Assembly (NCBI RefSeq): GCF_051020765.1 | Contig: NC_134931.1 | Location: 20,414,810-20,478,809 of the forward strand | DNA length: 64,000 nt | Direction: 5' to 3' | Origin: Lasioglossum baleicum | Taxonomy: Eukaryota; Arthropoda; Insecta; Hymenoptera; Halictidae | Part shown: positions 61,636 through 64,000 of the stretch, piece after piece | How positions within the stretch are numbered: position 1 is the first letter of the stretch | How the letters are laid out: the number at the start of each line of letters is the position of its first letter | The notes under the pieces: model-generated | What the model saw: the letters and a program-made list of their open reading frames with translations, nothing else | Told to the model about the DNA's origin: nothing | Databases searched by the model: none | Translations under genes and position numbers: made by a program

Positions 61636-62430
61636 GGCACTGAATTGAATTAGAGCAGCGCTTGCAATCGAACGATGGTCCACGAGATCGTGCTGCGATG
61701 CACTGAAAGCTGCGACCCTGGGGGACGCAGGAAAGTTCCCATTTGAGAAGAGACCAAATGCTAATCTTTGTTTGAAGGTTACAAGTTATCGCGCACTTAT
61801 GTAAGACTTTATTATGTATTCGTTTGACCGCGTCAGAAAGTTCGTTTGACGCATCAATAAAGTCGATCGTGAGCGTAACAAATGTTCCGTCCTGTGTATC
61901 TTCCTACGGTGAACCCAGACCATTCGTCCTGTGTTTACGGGGACAGATCTGTATTTCAACTTTCAACAGCCCGAGCCCGAATTTTTTTAAGAAATACGAG
62001 ACGTAGAAATGTCATGTATTTTTTATTTTTTGAGCCCCCGTATTTGCGGGACACGATATTCTATCGATCAACAAGCGTAGGCCAGATAGCACACGACGTA
62101 TTAAAGTCCTAAGAAGAGACGTATTTAAGACTATGAACTGTGTAGTTTTTATATACCCGTAATCTAGCAGCACTATATATAGCTTTTGTATTATTTGTTC
62201 GAGTTAGTGTTTTTGCTTCAACTTTAATTTTTCAATTTCAACTTCAATTTCAATTATAAAAAACAATTATAAAAAAGTTATACGGTTTTAAAGTGCGTTC
62301 AAATACTTTCGTGGTTCACTGTATATATGTATATAAAAAAAAGATTGGTCATTCATTGAATTCTATTTATTACAAAAGAGTTATTATTTACAAAAGTAAT
62401 AACTATAAATAAAGTGTCTTGCAAACTTTA
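61636..62430. other. Intergenic between TKFC start and PPIL1 end
   Basis: 5' flank of TKFC. A copy of the CCAGATAGCACACGACGT terminus lies at 62084-62101, matching the MITE at 60259. No gene. Confidence 0.55.
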
Positions 62431-63836
62431 TTACGCATTCCTCACAGATCCTTTGACGATTTTTATATCATCCACTGGTCTGTCATTCTTGTCTGTTTCG
62501 ACTAAACCAATTCTCTTCACGATCGCCATACCAGAATGGATTCTACCTGTTAAAAAATTGTCGTTATACAATATATACACATACATATAGTACAGTGTAG
62601 TTGTGTTTAAAAATAAAAACATTGGATGAGACACTTTGTATTTAAACATTATTCACGAAGCATACCAAAAATCGTGTGTTTTCCATCTAACCACTGTGTA
62701 GGTGCTAATGTAATAAAAAATTGTGATCCATTTGTGTCTGGTCCAGAATTAGCCATAGACACTATTCCAGCACCTGAAGCAAATATTATATGTATGTATA
62801 TCACTTTAAATCATACGAAACGAATTGAATGTTTATAAATAGTCAATTTGTAATATGATTTTCTATACATCTATTGAATACAATACATATTTATACATAA
62901 TATCATATCAATCATATGTATGTATAATACAATATATTTGCAAATTTATTAATTCATAATAAGTACCTGTGTGTTTCAGGTCGTCATGTATTTCATCATC
63001 AAAGCATTCGCCGTAAATAGATACACCACCTTTGCCCGTTCCCGTGGGATCTCCACCTGAAATAACAATTTTGTAGAAAACTCTGAATTTGTATATCTTT
63101 GGACATGGGCAGTACGATGGCAGGAAAAAAGTTATGGCAATATCGGTAGGTAACATAATAGTATACCTTGTATCATAAAATCTCTAATGACTCTATGAAA
63201 CTTCGTCCCGTTGTAATATCCACGTCGTGTAAGTTCAGCAAAATTTCTACACGTAATTGGTACATGTTTCCAATAAAGTTCAATGACTAGTTCACCCATG
63301 CTGCAAAGAGTATATTCATTGAAATTTTTGATCAAACGTAAAATTGTTGCGAAAATAAAAGAAACATACATTATTGAGACCCATTTCAAATAGTGATATC
63401 GCGAAACCATTTTTCGATTTGTAAATAGAAATCTCGATATCGATTATCAATTTTCGAGAAAAATTCTTAGAAAAATCGGGAATTTAAAAGAAAATTCTAT
63501 TGTACTAAAATAGTCGATTATTTATAATCCCGAGACTCTTGAAATTTGTCGGAAGAGAATCTCGAGAAATCGATTAATTAATGATTCAAAAATTCCTGAC
63601 TTTCGAGGAACTAGAAATTTGGGAAAACGTGATCGCTACATGCATTTATACATATATGTAAATACTTCGTGTCTACTCGTTTACTTTTTCTTCTTCTTCT
63701 TCATAAGGAAAGTTGTATACGTAAACGTAAATATAATTTTATAATAACATTTTGTATCTGCTTACGTTGTTTCGAGGGCTACAAACGGTGGTTGCCAGTG
63801 TTTGTCAGGGATTCCCGATATGTTCGCAAGGGCCAT
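62431..63836 (-). CDS. PPIL1: PPIL1, spliceosomal cyclophilin
   Basis: Peptidyl-prolyl cis-trans isomerase that joins the activated spliceosome through SKIP. Five minus-strand exons (63766-63836, 63167-63300, 62967-63056, 62666-62773, 62431-62546) join in phase for 172 residues, the normal single-domain size. Reads MALANISGIPDKHWQPPFVA, ELYWKHVPITCRNFAELTRR, the catalytic FHRVIRDFMIQGGDPTGTGK, ANSGPDTNGSQFFITLAP, QWLDGKHTIFGRI and a short C terminus DRPVDDIKIVKGSVRNA. The catalytic Arg of FHR and the QFF motif are intact. No oddities. Confidence 0.98.
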
Positions 63837-64000
63837 TGTTTATTCTTGCGTTTTTATTTTTCTTCACCTAATACAAAACGTTAATCGTTGATTGAAGATC
63901 TAATAAAATTCAATTCTGAGAAGAAATATATCAATAAGCAAGATGCTCGATTTTGAACGGGCATCTGCGTCAGCAGAAGTATCGCTTTCTGCTGGCAGCT
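63837..64000. other. 5' flank of PPIL1; element edge at window end
   Basis: The last 40 bases ('ctgcgtcagcagaagtatcg', 'ctgctggcagct') are GC-rich and resemble words in the 44.9-46.1 kb element, so another copy may start here. Confidence 0.4.

Noticed and set aside
1..64000. CRISPR arrays, bacterial operons, tRNA or rRNA genes
   Set aside because: The window is insect nuclear DNA; I saw no direct-repeat/spacer array, no rRNA-like stretch and no convincing tRNA cloverleaf.

Overview
The window is from an insect nuclear genome. All protein genes have short spliced exons with GT-AG introns, the DNA is AT-rich with CpG-rich islands, and two antennal-type ionotropic receptors sit in tandem. The pattern (IR75-like receptor tandem, many Tc1/mariner MITEs, compact introns) fits Hymenoptera, perhaps an ant or bee, but nothing here fixes the species.

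Layout. 1-8.9 kb: no convincing gene; a MITE copy, microsatellites, a Penelope-type reverse transcriptase remnant and a hAT-type MITE. 8.9-18.7 kb: two minus-strand ionotropic receptor genes. 20.9-22.5 kb: p62/sequestosome-1 (+). 22.8-25.0 kb: DAP3/mitoribosomal S29 (-). 25-27.7 kb: gene-poor, with a cluster of hairpins. 27.8-28.5 kb: TFIIA gamma (+). 29.1-31.9 kb: site-2 protease MBTPS2 (-). 33.1-36.4 kb: a RecQ5-type helicase gene cut in two, its second helicase lobe replaced by nested transposons (+). 38.3-39.6 kb: RBMX2-like splicing factor (+). 40.6-44.3 kb: peptide O-xylosyltransferase (+). 44.9-46.1 kb: a complex terminal-inverted-repeat element. 47.8-49.4 kb: LETMD1-like (+). 50.3-54.2 kb: ZC3H3-like CCCH zinc-finger protein (-). 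55.3-61.6 kb: triokinase/FMN cyclase, DAK family (-), apparently lacking one essential exon where a Tc1 remnant lies. 62.4-63.8 kb: PPIL1 cyclophilin (-).

The genes are mostly unrelated housekeeping functions: autophagy, mitochondrial translation, transcription initiation, SREBP/ATF6 processing, splicing, proteoglycan synthesis. They do not form a pathway. RBMX2 and PPIL1 are both spliceosome components.

No wholly new system is evident. The most unusual features are: (1) the split RecQ5-like gene, whose 5' flank and first-exon leader match a dispersed repeat carrying palindromic NRF1-like sites; (2) the TKFC gene with a missing substrate-loop exon and a MITE end at a splice donor; (3) a row of similar hairpins near 26.4 kb; and (4) several foldback transposon derivatives. 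Exon limits were read by eye from splice sites and reading frame.
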